Source: Hymenopellis radicata (taxonomy: Eukaryota; Basidiomycota; Agaricomycetes; Agaricales; Physalacriaceae). Taken from it: a stretch of 15,540 bases of DNA. This document shows positions 15,408-15,540 of the stretch, piece after piece. The stretch's first letter is position 1. The number at the start of each line of letters is the position of its first letter. Below the pieces are notes generated by a model. That model worked only from the letters and a program-made list of their open reading frames with translations, was not told the origin of the DNA and searched no databases. The DNA lies in the NCBI GenBank assembly GCA_015501595.1, contig JADNRX010001048.1, positions 1-15,540 on the forward strand, read 5' to 3'. The position numbers and the translations under genes were made by a program.

Positions 15408-15540
15408 TACTGTACTATTACGACCTAGTCTTCATGGGGCGTTACCCGTTATGCATACTCTTCATAGACGTTGCTCTTCATTCAGGGTCCAATTTCCTTA
15501 TATGGACAGGCAGGAGTGGCGGCAACAGCCGCCGCCTTAA
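15408..15540 (+). mobile_element. TACTGTA-family MITE, left part, cut by the window edge
   Basis: TACTGTACTATTACGACC (15408-15425) is identical to 4335-4352. The next 64 bases align with MITE-like arm 2 without its hAT-like insertion (shared CTTCA, GTTAC, CGTTA and finally TTCATTCAGGGTC at 15477-15489). It interrupts the 3' ORF of the retrotransposon. A GGCGGC-AACA-GCCGCC hairpin lies at 15518-15533. The right end is outside the window. Confidence 0.6.

Larger units (their letters stand above)
5205..15540 (+). mobile_element. Ty3/gypsy LTR retrotransposon (right end beyond window)
   Basis: The order is promoter/leader, Gag with CCHC knuckle, aspartic protease, reverse transcriptase, RNase H, integrase, then an extra 3' ORF. 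The RT-RH-IN order defines the Ty3/gypsy superfamily. The left limit is approximate. The word GTACTTR recurs from about 5240 to 7010 and again through the coding region, which suggests one continuous element. The 3' LTR is not in the window. MITEs have entered it at 5788 and 15408, and at least four single-base frame breaks are visible. Confidence 0.85.

Overview
The window looks like a transposon-rich island in the genome of a fungus, most likely a mushroom-type basidiomycete (Agaricomycetes). Three things point there. The Pol protein resembles, from memory, the Ty3/gypsy Pol family common in Agaricomycetes. The intron-like segments are 46-57 nt with GTRNGT-type donors. There are many short DNA transposons. 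I see no tRNA, rRNA, CRISPR or bacterial gene. All identifications are by eye, without database searches.

Layout. Positions 1-346 (minus strand) hold the first exon of an unidentified cellular gene that runs off the left edge. After about 340 bases of featureless spacer comes a degenerate 41-46 bp tandem repeat (690-843). From about 841 to 4332 lies a nested structure. Two inverted copies of one MITE-like repeat face each other across a 70 bp centre, and each is split by a different hAT-like non-autonomous element: 2283 bp at 907-3189 and 939 bp at 3329-4267. The two insertions hit the mirror-equivalent sequence in the two arms. Further members of the same TACTGTA-ended family lie at 4335-4959 (with another nested inside at 4452-4708), 5788-6002 and 15408 to the window end.

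From roughly 5200 to beyond the right edge lies one Ty3/gypsy LTR retrotransposon. It has a promoter/leader region with a TATA box at 6324 and a leader with no ATG for 1151 bases before the gag ATG. A primer-binding-like site sits near 7108. Gag (7617-9034) carries a CCHC knuckle. A candidate programmed -1 frameshift heptamer (9022-9028) leads into protease. Then come the linker and an intact reverse transcriptase-RNase H-integrase frame (to 14337), followed by an extra unidentified 3' ORF (14788 to about 15407) that is cut by a MITE. Apart from the heptamer, four further single-base -1 frame breaks (about 8820, 10230, 10355 and 10785) interrupt Gag and the protease-RT linker, so this copy is probably not autonomous as assembled. 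The 3' LTR is not in the window, so the LTR boundaries cannot be set.
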